Assembly: GCA_036013505.1 (NCBI GenBank) | Contig: CP107851.1 | Location: forward strand, 2,046,001-2,110,000 | DNA: 64,000 nucleotides | Direction: 5' to 3' | Source of the DNA: Streptomyces sp. NBC_00510 | Lineage (GTDB): Bacteria; Actinomycetota; Actinomycetes; Streptomycetales; Streptomycetaceae | Shown here: piece after piece, positions 26,334-34,131 of the stretch | How positions within the stretch are numbered: position 1 is the first letter of the stretch | Layout of the letters: each line of letters opens with the position of its first letter | Notes under the pieces: generated by a model | Told to the model about the DNA's origin: nothing | Database searches by the model: none | Seen by the model: only the letters and a program-made list of their open reading frames with translations | Translations under genes and position numbers: made by a program

Positions 26334-27397
26334 TCGGCCTCCTCCAGTCCGAAGGTCCAGGCGACGCCCTCGCGGGCGGTCCGGGTCCGCGGCGGCACCC
26401 GCAGCCAGTAGGTGCGGTGGGTGCCGTCCGGCTCCGGCGTGGAGTTGACGACCTCGACCATCACCAGCGGCTCGTCCCCCTCCAGCTCGATCCGCCACAG
26501 CACGCCGGCGGCGTCCCGCTGCACGGGCTCGGCCCCGGACTCCTCCAGGTAGCGCTCGTAGCCGTAGTGCTCCAGCATCACCCGGCGCAGCTCGGCGTTC
26601 TCCTCCTCGCGTATACGGCGCGGGGTCAGCCCGGCGAGCCCGTCGAGGAACTCGGCGGGGACCGGCATGCCCCGCCAGGCGTGCAGCGCGAAGCCGTCCG
26701 CGTAGGCCAGCGCGGGGCCGTCGCCGCGGTCGAGCCGGCCCGCCTCGTCCCGGTGCAACTCCAGGGGGCGTTCGGCGACGACGGCCGTCCGCTCGTACGG
26801 CCACCACCAGCCGGCGCTCCGGGCGACCGCGGCGATCCCGGCCAGCTCCCGCGTGCCCTCCTGTCCGTCGAAGGCGGCCAACCACGCCGCGTCGTGCTGC
26901 CCGAGCACGGCGTCGAGCAACGCGAGCCGCACGGCCTGCCCGCCGCCGGGCACACCCGGTCCGGCGTCCACCACGGCGGTCCGTATCCGCTCGGTCAGCA
27001 GTACCGTCGTGTCCCACAACTGCGCGCCCGTGACGGCCCAGTGGTCCGCCCACCCGGCCGGTCCGAGCCGGTCGGCGACCCGCTCCCGCGCGGCCGCCCA
27101 CGGCCGTGTCCGCACGGCGTCGCGGACGCTGCCGCCCGCCGTGCCGTCCGCCGTCAGGCGCACGGCCAGGACCACCGCCTCCAGGGGCGAGGCCGCCCAC
27201 ACGATCCGTTCCGGCTCCGGCAGCCCCGCCAGCCGGTAGGCCAGGCGCACCCCCTCCTCCGCCGCCGCCCGGTCCGCGGGTCCGGTCGCCGCGACGACCT
27301 CGCGCCACAGCGCCGTCGTGTCCGCCGCCGGCTCCGTCGCCGCACCCGTGCCTGAACTCGTGCTCGTGCCCGTGCCCGTGCTCGCCACCGTCGTCAT
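26309..27397 (-). CDS. DUF6745-type protein
   Basis: A 362-residue cytoplasmic protein that, from memory, matches the actinobacterial DUF6745 family. A threonine/serine-rich start is followed by WREVVAATGPADRAAAEEGV and ERIVWAASPLEAVVLAV, and the C-terminal half contains LEHYGYERYLEES, VLWRIELEGDEPLVMVEVVN and a final WTFGLEEADY. No catalytic motif is evident. It is followed on the same strand by the gene at 27419 (upstream), and both are divergent from the STM4015 operon. I infer association by position only. Confidence 0.75.
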   Translation of the reverse strand: MTTVASTGTGTSTSSGTGAATEPAADTTALWREVVAATGPADRAAAEEGVRLAYRLAGLPEPERIVWAASPLEAVVLAVRLTADGTAGGSVRDAVRTRPWAAARERVADRLGPAGWADHWAVTGAQLWDTTVLLTERIRTAVVDAGPGVPGGGQAVRLALLDAVLGQHDAAWLAAFDGQEGTRELAGIAAVARSAGWWWPYERTAVVAERPLELHRDEAGRLDRGDGPALAYADGFALHAWRGMPVPAEFLDGLAGLTPRRIREEENAELRRVMLEHYGYERYLEESGAEPVQRDAAGVLWRIELEGDEPLVMVEVVNSTPEPDGTHRTYWLRVPPRTRTAREGVAWTFGLEEADYVPERET

Positions 27398-27418
27398 CGC
27401 TCCGCTCCCCCGTCCTGG

Positions 27419-27745
27419 TCAGTCCGCCACGACGCGTACCGCGCCGGGCGCGTACTCGCGCTGCCGCACCACCCGGTACCACCCCTTCGGCAGCGGTATC
27501 GCGGCGTGCTCCTCGTGGACCACCCGCCCGCCGTCCGGGAGATGGAGGTACGCCGCCCCGAACGGCCCGGTCTCGCGCACCAGCGTCCCCGGCCCGACCA
27601 CCGCGTGGGCGTGCCCGGTCACCTCGCCGAGGGCCAGCACGAGCCTGCCCCGCGCGTCCCTCGCCTGCCGCGGCATCCGGTCCGTGCCCGGCGGCACGGC
27701 CGCTTCCGCGACGGGCACGATCAGGACGTCCCCCTGCCGGTACAT
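27419..27745 (-). CDS. small beta-rich hypothetical protein (108 aa)
   Basis: A 108-residue protein starting MYRQGDVLIVPVAE, with GEVTGHAHAV, YLHLPDGGRVVHEEHAAIPL and KGWYRVVRQREY. The pattern of short beta strands with conserved histidines recalls small proteins encoded beside DUF6745 genes and in phages, but no function is known to me. It ends 21 bases before DUF6745, so the two are likely co-transcribed. A GGGAGACACGC leader precedes the ATG. Confidence 0.8.
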   Translation of the reverse strand: MYRQGDVLIVPVAEAAVPPGTDRMPRQARDARGRLVLALGEVTGHAHAVVGPGTLVRETGPFGAAYLHLPDGGRVVHEEHAAIPLPKGWYRVVRQREYAPGAVRVVAD

Positions 27746-27885
27746 GCGTGTCTCCCTCCGCCGTCGGCACCCGCCGACCCGATGTCCACGACGCTACGCG
27801 GGGGGTGTGACAACGCCCCCCCGACGGCTTGTACACAGCCCGCAGCAGGCACTGTCGGAGCGGCTTGGTAGAACTCTTCGCGAGC

Positions 27886-27923
27886 AAGGCACCACCACTC
27901 AAGGCACCACCACTCAAGGCACC
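27886..27923. repeat. 15-bp tandem repeat upstream of the STM4015 operon
   Basis: AAGGCACCACCACTC occurs twice in tandem (27886-27900 and 27901-27915) with a third partial copy (AAGGCACC). It lies 28-65 bases before the first STM4015-family start, in the presumed leader or promoter region of the operon. It may be a regulator-binding array or slippage product. Confidence 0.75.
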
Positions 27924-27950
27924 GCGTCCGTCCACCTCGGGAGACCACCG

Positions 27951-28907
27951 ATGTCCCACGTCGAACATCTGCAGGAACTGAACGGCCTGCCGGCCTTCGA
28001 CTTCCCCGCGCCCGGCGCGCGGCAGGAGCTCCCGGCGGCGGGCGCGGTGGCGTGGCGGCTGGCCGTCAACCCCTGGGAGGACGACGCGAAGGAGACCTTC
28101 GCGCAGTTGTGGGACCGCTTCCTGGAGACGGTCGAACCCGCCGGGGTACGGGCCCTGGTCCTGGGTCAGTGGGGCGAGCCCTACGACAACGACTCCGGCG
28201 TCCTCGTGCGGCTGCTCGTGGACGCGCGTGAACGGCTGACCACGCTGGAGGCCGTGTTCATCGGCGACTTGGAGATGGAGGAGGCCGAGATCTCCTGGAT
28301 CGAGCAGTCCGACGTGACGCCGGTGCTCGAGGCCTATCCGCGGCTGGAGGAGTTCGGCGTCCGCGGCGGCACCGGACTGCGCTTCCCGGCGACCCGCCAC
28401 CAGCGGCTGCGCACGCTCCGCTTCGAGGCGGGCGGCCTGCCCGGCGAGGCGGTCCGCGGTGTCGCCGCGAGCGAACTCCCGGCGCTGGAGCACCTGGAGC
28501 TGTGGCTGGGCGTGGCGGAGTACGGAGGCGACGCCACGGTCGCCGACCTCGCGCCGGTCCTGGCCGGCGGCCGCTTCCCCGCGCTGCGCCACCTCGGCCT
28601 GCGCAACAGCGAGATCCAGGACGAGATCGCGGCCGCCGTCGCCGCGGCCCCCGTCGTGGCCCAGCTCTCCTCGCTCGACCTGTCCCTGGGCGTGCTCACC
28701 GACGACGGTGTGACCGCCCTGCTCGCCGGCCAGCCGCTCACCCACCTGAACTGGCTGGACCTGCACCACAACTTCGTCACCGAGCCGGTCGCCGAGCGCG
28801 TGCGGGCCGCCCTCGAGCCCTCGGGCGTCGAGGTCGACCTCTCGGAACCCGGTGACGAGGACGAGTGGGACGGCGAGGTCCACCGCTACACCGCCGTCGC
28901 GGAGTGA
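27951..28907 (+). CDS. STM4015 family protein, copy 1 (LRR-like)
   Basis: A 318-residue leucine-rich-repeat-like protein that opens the STM4015-STM4011 operon. The repeats are seen in the C-terminal half as LEHLELWLGVAEYGGD, LRHLGLRNSEIQDEIAAAV and LTHLNWLDLHHNFVTEPVAE. The N-terminal half has VRALVLGQWGEPYDNDSG and a DVTPVLEAYPRLEEFGVRGG segment. Family members have no known activity; LRR folds usually bind proteins or peptides, so it may hold a substrate for the enzymes encoded downstream. The ATG follows CGGGAG. A paralogue follows eight bases later. Confidence 0.85.
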   Translation: MSHVEHLQELNGLPAFDFPAPGARQELPAAGAVAWRLAVNPWEDDAKETFAQLWDRFLETVEPAGVRALVLGQWGEPYDNDSGVLVRLLVDARERLTTLEAVFIGDLEMEEAEISWIEQSDVTPVLEAYPRLEEFGVRGGTGLRFPATRHQRLRTLRFEAGGLPGEAVRGVAASELPALEHLELWLGVAEYGGDATVADLAPVLAGGRFPALRHLGLRNSEIQDEIAAAVAAAPVVAQLSSLDLSLGVLTDDGVTALLAGQPLTHLNWLDLHHNFVTEPVAERVRAALEPSGVEVDLSEPGDEDEWDGEVHRYTAVAE

Positions 28908-28914
28908 GGCCGTC

Positions 28915-29880
28915 ATGACCGTCACACGTCACCTGGAGACCTTCCACGGGCTGCGCGTGCACACGCTGCCGGAGGCCGGCACGGCCGAGCTGCCCGGGCC
29001 CGACGCCGTGGCCTGGCGGCTGGACTGCTTCGAGGCCGGCGAGATCCCCTTCCCCGAGCTGTGGGGCCACTTCACCGCGGCGGTCGACACCACGCGGGTG
29101 CGCGCGCTGGTCCTCGGCCCCTGGTGGGACGACGAGTACTCCGAGCTGCGTCCCGTCCTCGAACTGGTGCTCGCGGACGCGGAGCGTTTCCCCGCGCTGC
29201 GCGCCCTGTTCCTCGCCGACGTGACCGGCGAGGAGTGCGAGGTCTCCTGGCTGCAGCTGACCGACGTCACGCCCGTCCTCGAACGCTTCCCGCTGCTGGA
29301 GGAGTTCGGGGTCCGCGGCGGCGACTCGCAGGGGCTGGGCGAGGAGCCGCTGTCGCTGCGTCCCGTCCGTCACGAGGCGCTGCGCGTGCTGCGCCTGGAG
29401 TCCGGCGGGCTGCCCGGCGCGGTGGTGCGGGCGGTCGGCGCCTGCGAACTGCCCTCGCTGGAGCGGCTGGAGCTGTGGCTCGGCGTGGAGCAGTACGGAG
29501 GCGACGCCACGGTCGCCGACCTCGCGCCGGTCCTGGCCGGTGGCCGCTTCCCCGCGCTGCGCCACCTCGGCCTGCAGGACAGCGAGTTGCAGGACGAGAT
29601 CGCGGCGGCCGTGGCCTCCGCTCCCGTCGTCGCGCAGCTGGAGACGCTGAGCCTGTCCATGGGCACCCTCACCGACACCGGCGCCGAGGCGCTGCTGGGC
29701 GGCCAGCCGCTCACCCATCTCAAGCGGCTCGACCTGCACCACCACTTCCTGAGCGGGGCCGTGGCCGAGCGGCTGAGCGCCGTCGTGGGCTCCGCGGGCA
29801 CCGAGGTCGACCTGTCGGAGCACTGCGAGCCGCATCACTGGCGGAACGAGGAGTGGCGCTATGTCGCCGTCTCCGAGTAG
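28915..29880 (+). CDS. STM4015 family protein, copy 2 (LRR-like)
   Basis: A 321-residue paralogue of the preceding gene with the same order of elements (VRALVLGPWWDDEYSEL, DVTPVLERFPLLEEFGVRGG, LRHLGLQDSELQDEIAAAV, LTHLKRLDLHHHFLSGAVAE). One 82-base block (29494-29575) differs from 28521-28602 at a single base, much closer than the rest, pointing to gene conversion or recent duplication. It overlaps the STM4014 start by 20 bases. Two copies suggest a heterodimer or two substrates; this is inference. Confidence 0.85.
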   Translation: MTVTRHLETFHGLRVHTLPEAGTAELPGPDAVAWRLDCFEAGEIPFPELWGHFTAAVDTTRVRALVLGPWWDDEYSELRPVLELVLADAERFPALRALFLADVTGEECEVSWLQLTDVTPVLERFPLLEEFGVRGGDSQGLGEEPLSLRPVRHEALRVLRLESGGLPGAVVRAVGACELPSLERLELWLGVEQYGGDATVADLAPVLAGGRFPALRHLGLQDSELQDEIAAAVASAPVVAQLETLSLSMGTLTDTGAEALLGGQPLTHLKRLDLHHHFLSGAVAERLSAVVGSAGTEVDLSEHCEPHHWRNEEWRYVAVSE

Positions 29881-31018
29881 CGGTACCGGCGGTGCGCTCC
29901 GCATCGCCGTCGTCGGCAACCCCGGCAACCGCAGGACGACCCTCTTCGCCGACGCGGTGCGTGCCGCGGGTCATCCCGCGCCCCGTGTGCTGGCATGGCG
30001 CGACGTGCTGCGCGGCCGGTACGCCTTCGCGCCCGGCGAGTTCGTGCGCGTCGACTCGCCCGGCGAGGACGCCGAGGTCGACCGCATGCTGCGAGGCGCC
30101 GACGACCCGGCCAGGGTCGAGGGCACCGCGTTGTGGTACCGCCGTTTCACCGCCGCCGTGCACGAGGTGACGGAGGCCGCCCGCCGGGCCGGTGCGGTGC
30201 CGTCGGCGGACGCCGAGGAGGTCGCCGTGCTGTTCGACAAGCGCCGCTGCCACACCCGGCTGGCCGCCGCGGGGGTCCCGGTGCCGCCCGCTCCCGACGG
30301 ACCGCCGGTGCGCGGCTGGGCCGAGCTCAGGGAGCGCCTGCGGTCCGCCCGGATCTCCCGGGCGTTCCTCAAGCCCGCGCACGGCTCCTCCGCCTCCGGG
30401 GTGGTGGCGCTGGCGATGGCGGGCCCCGGCCGGGTCAAGGCCACGACCTCGGTGGAGACCACCGCCGACGGACGCCTGTTCAACTCGCTGCGGGTACGCG
30501 AGTACCGCACGGAGCGGGAGGTCGCCGCCCTCGTGGACGCGCTGGCCCCGGACGGGCTGCACGTCGAGCGCTGGCTGCCCAAGGCGTCCCAGCACGGGCG
30601 GGCGGCCGACCTGCGGGTGGTGGTGGTCGCGGGCCGCGCCACGCACGCCGTCGTCCGCACCAGCCCGCACCCCATGACGAACCTGCACCTCGGCGGCGCC
30701 CGCGGCGACCTGGACACGGCCCGCGCGGCGATCCGCGCCGCGGGCGGCGACTTCGGGGAGGTGCTGACGACCGCCGAACGGGCGGCGGCGTGCTTCCCCG
30801 GCACGCTCTGCGTCGGCGTGGACGTCCTGCCCGCGACGGGCTGGCGCCGCTTCGCCGTCGGCGAGGTCAACGCCTTCGGGGATCTGCTGCCCCGGCTCAC
30901 CGGCCTCCCCGGCAGCGGCGCCGAGGGCTTGGACACCTACGCCGCCCAGGTCGCCGCCGTACCGGCCGCGATGCACGGCGCGCGACGCGAGGAGCACAAC
31001 CATGACGCCACCGCTTGA
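29861..31018 (+). CDS. STM4014 family protein (ATP-grasp-like)
   Basis: A 385-residue protein with ATP-grasp character. The N-terminal domain starts IAVVGNPGNRRTTLFADAV. The ATP-binding core has VLFDKRRCHTRLAAAGVPVP, a FLKPAHGSSASGVV glycine/lysine loop near the middle, and a late GEVNAFGDLLPRL that matches the metal-binding Glu/Asn end of ATP-grasp folds. ATP-grasp enzymes ligate carboxylates to amines or thiols through an acyl phosphate, suggesting peptide-bond or similar ligation in this system. It overlaps both neighbours (20 and 17 bases). The substrate is unknown. Confidence 0.82.
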   Translation: MSPSPSSGTGGALRIAVVGNPGNRRTTLFADAVRAAGHPAPRVLAWRDVLRGRYAFAPGEFVRVDSPGEDAEVDRMLRGADDPARVEGTALWYRRFTAAVHEVTEAARRAGAVPSADAEEVAVLFDKRRCHTRLAAAGVPVPPAPDGPPVRGWAELRERLRSARISRAFLKPAHGSSASGVVALAMAGPGRVKATTSVETTADGRLFNSLRVREYRTEREVAALVDALAPDGLHVERWLPKASQHGRAADLRVVVVAGRATHAVVRTSPHPMTNLHLGGARGDLDTARAAIRAAGGDFGEVLTTAERAAACFPGTLCVGVDVLPATGWRRFAVGEVNAFGDLLPRLTGLPGSGAEGLDTYAAQVAAVPAAMHGARREEHNHDATA

Positions 31019-31829
31019 CATGAACCAGATCGTGGGAAGCCACGACATCCTGCTGGTCACGCTGGACACCCTCCGCCACGACGTGGCCGAGGAGCTGACC
31101 GCGGACGGCCGCATCCCCCATCTGGCCCGCCATCTGCCCGGTGGCAGCTGGGAACGCCGGCACGCGCCAGGCAGCTTCACCTACGCCTCCCACCAGGCGA
31201 TCTTCGCGGGCTTCCTGCCCACGCCCACCACGCCCGGTCCCCACCCGCGGCTGTTCGCGGCGCGCTTCGCCGGCAGCGAGAGCACCGCGGACGGCACCTT
31301 CGTGTACGACACCCCCGACCTGGTGTCGGGCCTGGCCGAGGCCGGCTACCGCACGGTGTGCATCGGCGGCGTCGGCTTCTTCAACAAGCAGGCGCCGCTG
31401 GGCTCGGTGCTGCCCGGCCTCTTCCAGGAGAGCCACTGGGAGCCGGAGTTCGGCGTGCCCTCCCCGACCTCCTTCGAGGCCCAGGTGGCCCGCGCCGAGG
31501 AGGTCGTCGCCGCCCTGCCGCCGCAGCAGCGGCTCTTCCTGTTCGTGAACGTGTCGGCGCTGCACCAGCCCAACTGGTTCCACCTGCCGGGCGCCACCCG
31601 GGAGGCGGGCGACTCGCGCGCCACCCACGCCGCCGCCCTGGAGTACGTCGACCGCCACATCGGCAGGCTCTTCGCCGCCGTCTCCAGCCGCCGTCCGTGC
31701 CTGGCCGTCGTCTGCTCCGACCACGGCACGGCGTACGGCGAGGACGGCCACACCGGCCACCGCATCGGCCACGAGGTCGTGTGGACGGTGCCCTACGCCC
31801 ACTTCCTCCTCGACGGGGCCGCCCGATGA
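31002..31829 (+). CDS. STM4013/SEN3800 family hydrolase (alkaline phosphatase superfamily)
   Basis: A 275-residue metal-dependent hydrolase of the sulfatase/phosphoesterase superfamily. VTLDTLRHD (Asp22) is the first metal site. GSFTYASHQAIFAG aligns with the sulfatase CXPSR...TG motif, but Thr60 replaces the formylglycine cysteine and His replaces arginine. The C terminus has SDHG (Asp240, His241) and GHTGHRIGH with more metal-binding histidines. A threonine nucleophile points to phosphate-ester or phosphotransfer chemistry rather than sulfate removal. There is no signal peptide, so it acts in the cytoplasm. It is chained by overlaps in the operon. Confidence 0.85.
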   Translation: MTPPLDMNQIVGSHDILLVTLDTLRHDVAEELTADGRIPHLARHLPGGSWERRHAPGSFTYASHQAIFAGFLPTPTTPGPHPRLFAARFAGSESTADGTFVYDTPDLVSGLAEAGYRTVCIGGVGFFNKQAPLGSVLPGLFQESHWEPEFGVPSPTSFEAQVARAEEVVAALPPQQRLFLFVNVSALHQPNWFHLPGATREAGDSRATHAAALEYVDRHIGRLFAAVSSRRPCLAVVCSDHGTAYGEDGHTGHRIGHEVVWTVPYAHFLLDGAAR

Positions 31830-33205
31830 CCCGCACCGAGGTGACGCTCTCCGCCACGCCCTCGGCCACGGCCGCCGTGCGCCCGTACCGGCACTACGTG
31901 TACGCGTACCCGCACAAGACGGCCTACCGCGCGCTGCCCCGCGAGCACGCCCGGCTGCGCGACCTGTGGGCGGACGAGCCGAAGGACGCGCTGTCCCTCT
32001 ACTTCCACATCCCGTTCTGCGAGGTCCGCTGCGGCTTCTGCAACCTCTTCACCAGGATCGGGGCACCCGACGGCCTGGCGACCGCCTACCTGGACGCGCT
32101 GGAGCGCCAGGCCGCGGCGGTGCGGGAGGCGCTGGGCGAGGGCGCGCGGTTCGCCAACGCCGCCTTCGGCGGCGGCACCCCCACGTACCTGGAGGCTGCC
32201 GAGCTGGAGCGGCTCTGCGATCTCGCCGAACACGGCCTGGGGGCGGGCCTGCGGGCGATACCGCTCTCCGTGGAGGCCTCGCCGGCCACCGCGACCGCCG
32301 ACCGGCTGTCGGTGCTGGCGGAGCGCGGCACGACCCGGCTGAGCCTGGGGGTGCAGAGCTTCGTCGACGCCGAGGCACGCGCCGCCGTCCGTCCCCAGCG
32401 CCGGTCCGACGTCGAGGCGGCGCTGGGCAGGATCCGGGAGGCGGGCATACCCGTCCTCAACATCGACCTGATCTACGGCATCGACGGCCAGACCGAGGGT
32501 TCCTGGACGCGGTCCCTCGACGCTGCGCTCGCCTGGCGGCCCGAGGAGCTGTACCTGTACCCCCTGTACGTCCGCCCGCTCACCGGCCTCGGCCGGCACG
32601 CGGCCGACGCCGCGCGGGGCGAAGCGGCGTGGGACGAACAGCGGCTGCGGCTGTACCGCCACGGCCGCGACCATCTGCTGGCGCACGGCTACGAGCAGGT
32701 GTCGATGCGCATGTTCCGCCGTACGGGGGCGCCCACCACGGGCGGCGGGGACTACGCCTGCCAGACCGACGGCATGGTGGGCCTGGGCTGCGGCGCCCGT
32801 TCGTACACCTCCTCGCTGCACTACTCCTTCGACTACGCCGTCGACATGCACCACATCCGCGGCATCATCGACGACTACACGGCGCGCACCACGGGGGAGT
32901 TCGCCCACGCCGACTTCGGCTGGGCGATGGACGCCGAGGAGGCCCGCCGCCGTCATCTGCTGCAGTCCCTGCTGCAGGCCGAGGGCCTGCCGGTCGCGGA
33001 GTACCGGGCCCGGTTCGGCACGGCTCCCGGGGAGGACTTCGCCGCGGAACTGGAGCGCTTCGCGGACCGGGGCTGGCTCGACGCCTCAGCGGGGCCGGAG
33101 GTGCTGCGGCTGTCGCCCGAGGGGCTGGCCCACTCCGACGCGGCCGGACCCGAGCTGTTCTCCGCCGCCGTCCGCCGGCGCATGGCCGCCTACGAGCCCA
33201 AGTGA
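31826..33205 (+). CDS. STM4012 family radical SAM protein (HemN-like)
   Basis: A 459-residue radical SAM enzyme of the coproporphyrinogen-III-oxidase-like (HemN) type. The 4Fe-4S cluster cysteines are Cys65, Cys69 and Cys72 in IPFCEVRCGFCNLF, followed by the HemN-like FGGGTPTYLEAAELE, SLGVQSFVDAE and NIDLIYGIDGQTEGSW. A HemN-type C-terminal domain follows (CQTDGMVGLGCGARSYTSSL, then RRRHLLQSLLQAEGLPVAEYR). It is coupled to its neighbours by ATGA and GTGA overlaps. Position in the STM401x operon argues against a heme role. The chemistry, possibly methylation or oxidative decarboxylation, is unproven. Confidence 0.88.
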   Translation: MTRTEVTLSATPSATAAVRPYRHYVYAYPHKTAYRALPREHARLRDLWADEPKDALSLYFHIPFCEVRCGFCNLFTRIGAPDGLATAYLDALERQAAAVREALGEGARFANAAFGGGTPTYLEAAELERLCDLAEHGLGAGLRAIPLSVEASPATATADRLSVLAERGTTRLSLGVQSFVDAEARAAVRPQRRSDVEAALGRIREAGIPVLNIDLIYGIDGQTEGSWTRSLDAALAWRPEELYLYPLYVRPLTGLGRHAADAARGEAAWDEQRLRLYRHGRDHLLAHGYEQVSMRMFRRTGAPTTGGGDYACQTDGMVGLGCGARSYTSSLHYSFDYAVDMHHIRGIIDDYTARTTGEFAHADFGWAMDAEEARRRHLLQSLLQAEGLPVAEYRARFGTAPGEDFAAELERFADRGWLDASAGPEVLRLSPEGLAHSDAAGPELFSAAVRRRMAAYEPK

Positions 33206-34110
33206 GCGCTTCTGCCATGGACCTGACGATCCTCTACCGTGGCCCGCTGGCCTCGTGCGACTACGACTGCCCGTACTGCCCCTTCGCCAAGCGCCGTGAC
33301 AGCCGCGCCCAGCTGACCGCCGACCGCGCCGCGCTGGAGCGCTTCGCGGGCTGGGCGGCCGGGCGGACCGGCGACCGGCTCTCCCTGCTGTTCACCCCGT
33401 GGGGCGAGGGCCTGGTGCGCTCCTGGTACCGGCGTACGCTGGCGGAGCTGAGCCGACTTCCGCACGTCCGCAGGGTGGCGATCCAGACCAATCTGAGCTG
33501 CCGCACGGAGTGGATGGACGAGGCCGACCTGGACACGCTCGCCCTGTGGTGCACCTTCCACCCGGGCCAGACGCCCTACGACCGCTTCCTGGCCAAGTGC
33601 CGCGAGCTCGCGGACCGCGGCGTGCGCCACAGCGTGGGCGTCGTCGGACTGCCGGAGCACCTGGAACAGGCCGACCGGCTGCGGGCCGACCTCCCGGACC
33701 ACGTCTACCTGTGGGTCAACGCAGCCGAGGGCCACACGTACACCGACGCCGAGGCGGCGCGGTGGACCGCGCTGGACCCGCTCTTCCCGTACAGCCGGCA
33801 TCCGCACCGCAGCGCGGGCCTGCCGTGCCGCACGGGCGAGTCGGTCATCTCGGTGGACGGCGAGGGCACGGTGCGCCGCTGCCACTTCGTCCCCGAGGAA
33901 CTGGGCAACCTCTACGACGGCTCCTACCGCGCGGCGCTGCGCCCGCGTGCGTGCCCGCTGGCCGTCTGCGACTGCCACATCGGCTACGTCCACCTGGAGA
34001 CGCTGCCGTTGTACGACGTGTTCGCGGGCGGGGTCCTGGAGCGGATCCCCGCCGCGCCGCCGCCGGGGCGGACTCCGCTCCCGCTGCTCCTGCCGCCCCT
34101 GCTCCCGTAG
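33202..34110 (+). CDS. STM4011 family radical SAM protein
   Basis: A 302-residue radical SAM protein with the cluster motif CDYDCPYC near the N terminus (Cys19, Cys23, Cys26). It has a short TIM-barrel (LFTPWGEGLVRSWY, IQTNLSC, TFHPGQTPYDRF) and a C-terminal cysteine-bearing region (GTVRRCHFVPEELGNLY, then RACPLAVCDCHIG) like the SPASM/twitch auxiliary-cluster domains of peptide-modifying enzymes. GTG 33202 is inside the previous stop (GTGA), so I chose it; an ATG at 33217 is the alternative. It closes the operon. The auxiliary-cluster-like tail suggests a peptide or protein substrate. Confidence 0.85.
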   Translation: MSASAMDLTILYRGPLASCDYDCPYCPFAKRRDSRAQLTADRAALERFAGWAAGRTGDRLSLLFTPWGEGLVRSWYRRTLAELSRLPHVRRVAIQTNLSCRTEWMDEADLDTLALWCTFHPGQTPYDRFLAKCRELADRGVRHSVGVVGLPEHLEQADRLRADLPDHVYLWVNAAEGHTYTDAEAARWTALDPLFPYSRHPHRSAGLPCRTGESVISVDGEGTVRRCHFVPEELGNLYDGSYRAALRPRACPLAVCDCHIGYVHLETLPLYDVFAGGVLERIPAAPPPGRTPLPLLLPPLLP

Positions 34111-34131
34111 CGGGCGGCCGACGCCCCCGCG

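Noticed and set aside
30897-31802. 301-aa frame antisense to STM4013
   Set aside because: Lies opposite a well-supported operon gene and shows only shadow composition.
31826-33205. Annotation of STM4012 as heme biosynthesis HemN/HemW
   Set aside because: The fold is HemN-like, but coupling within the STM4011-4015 operon and the absence of heme genes nearby argue against it.
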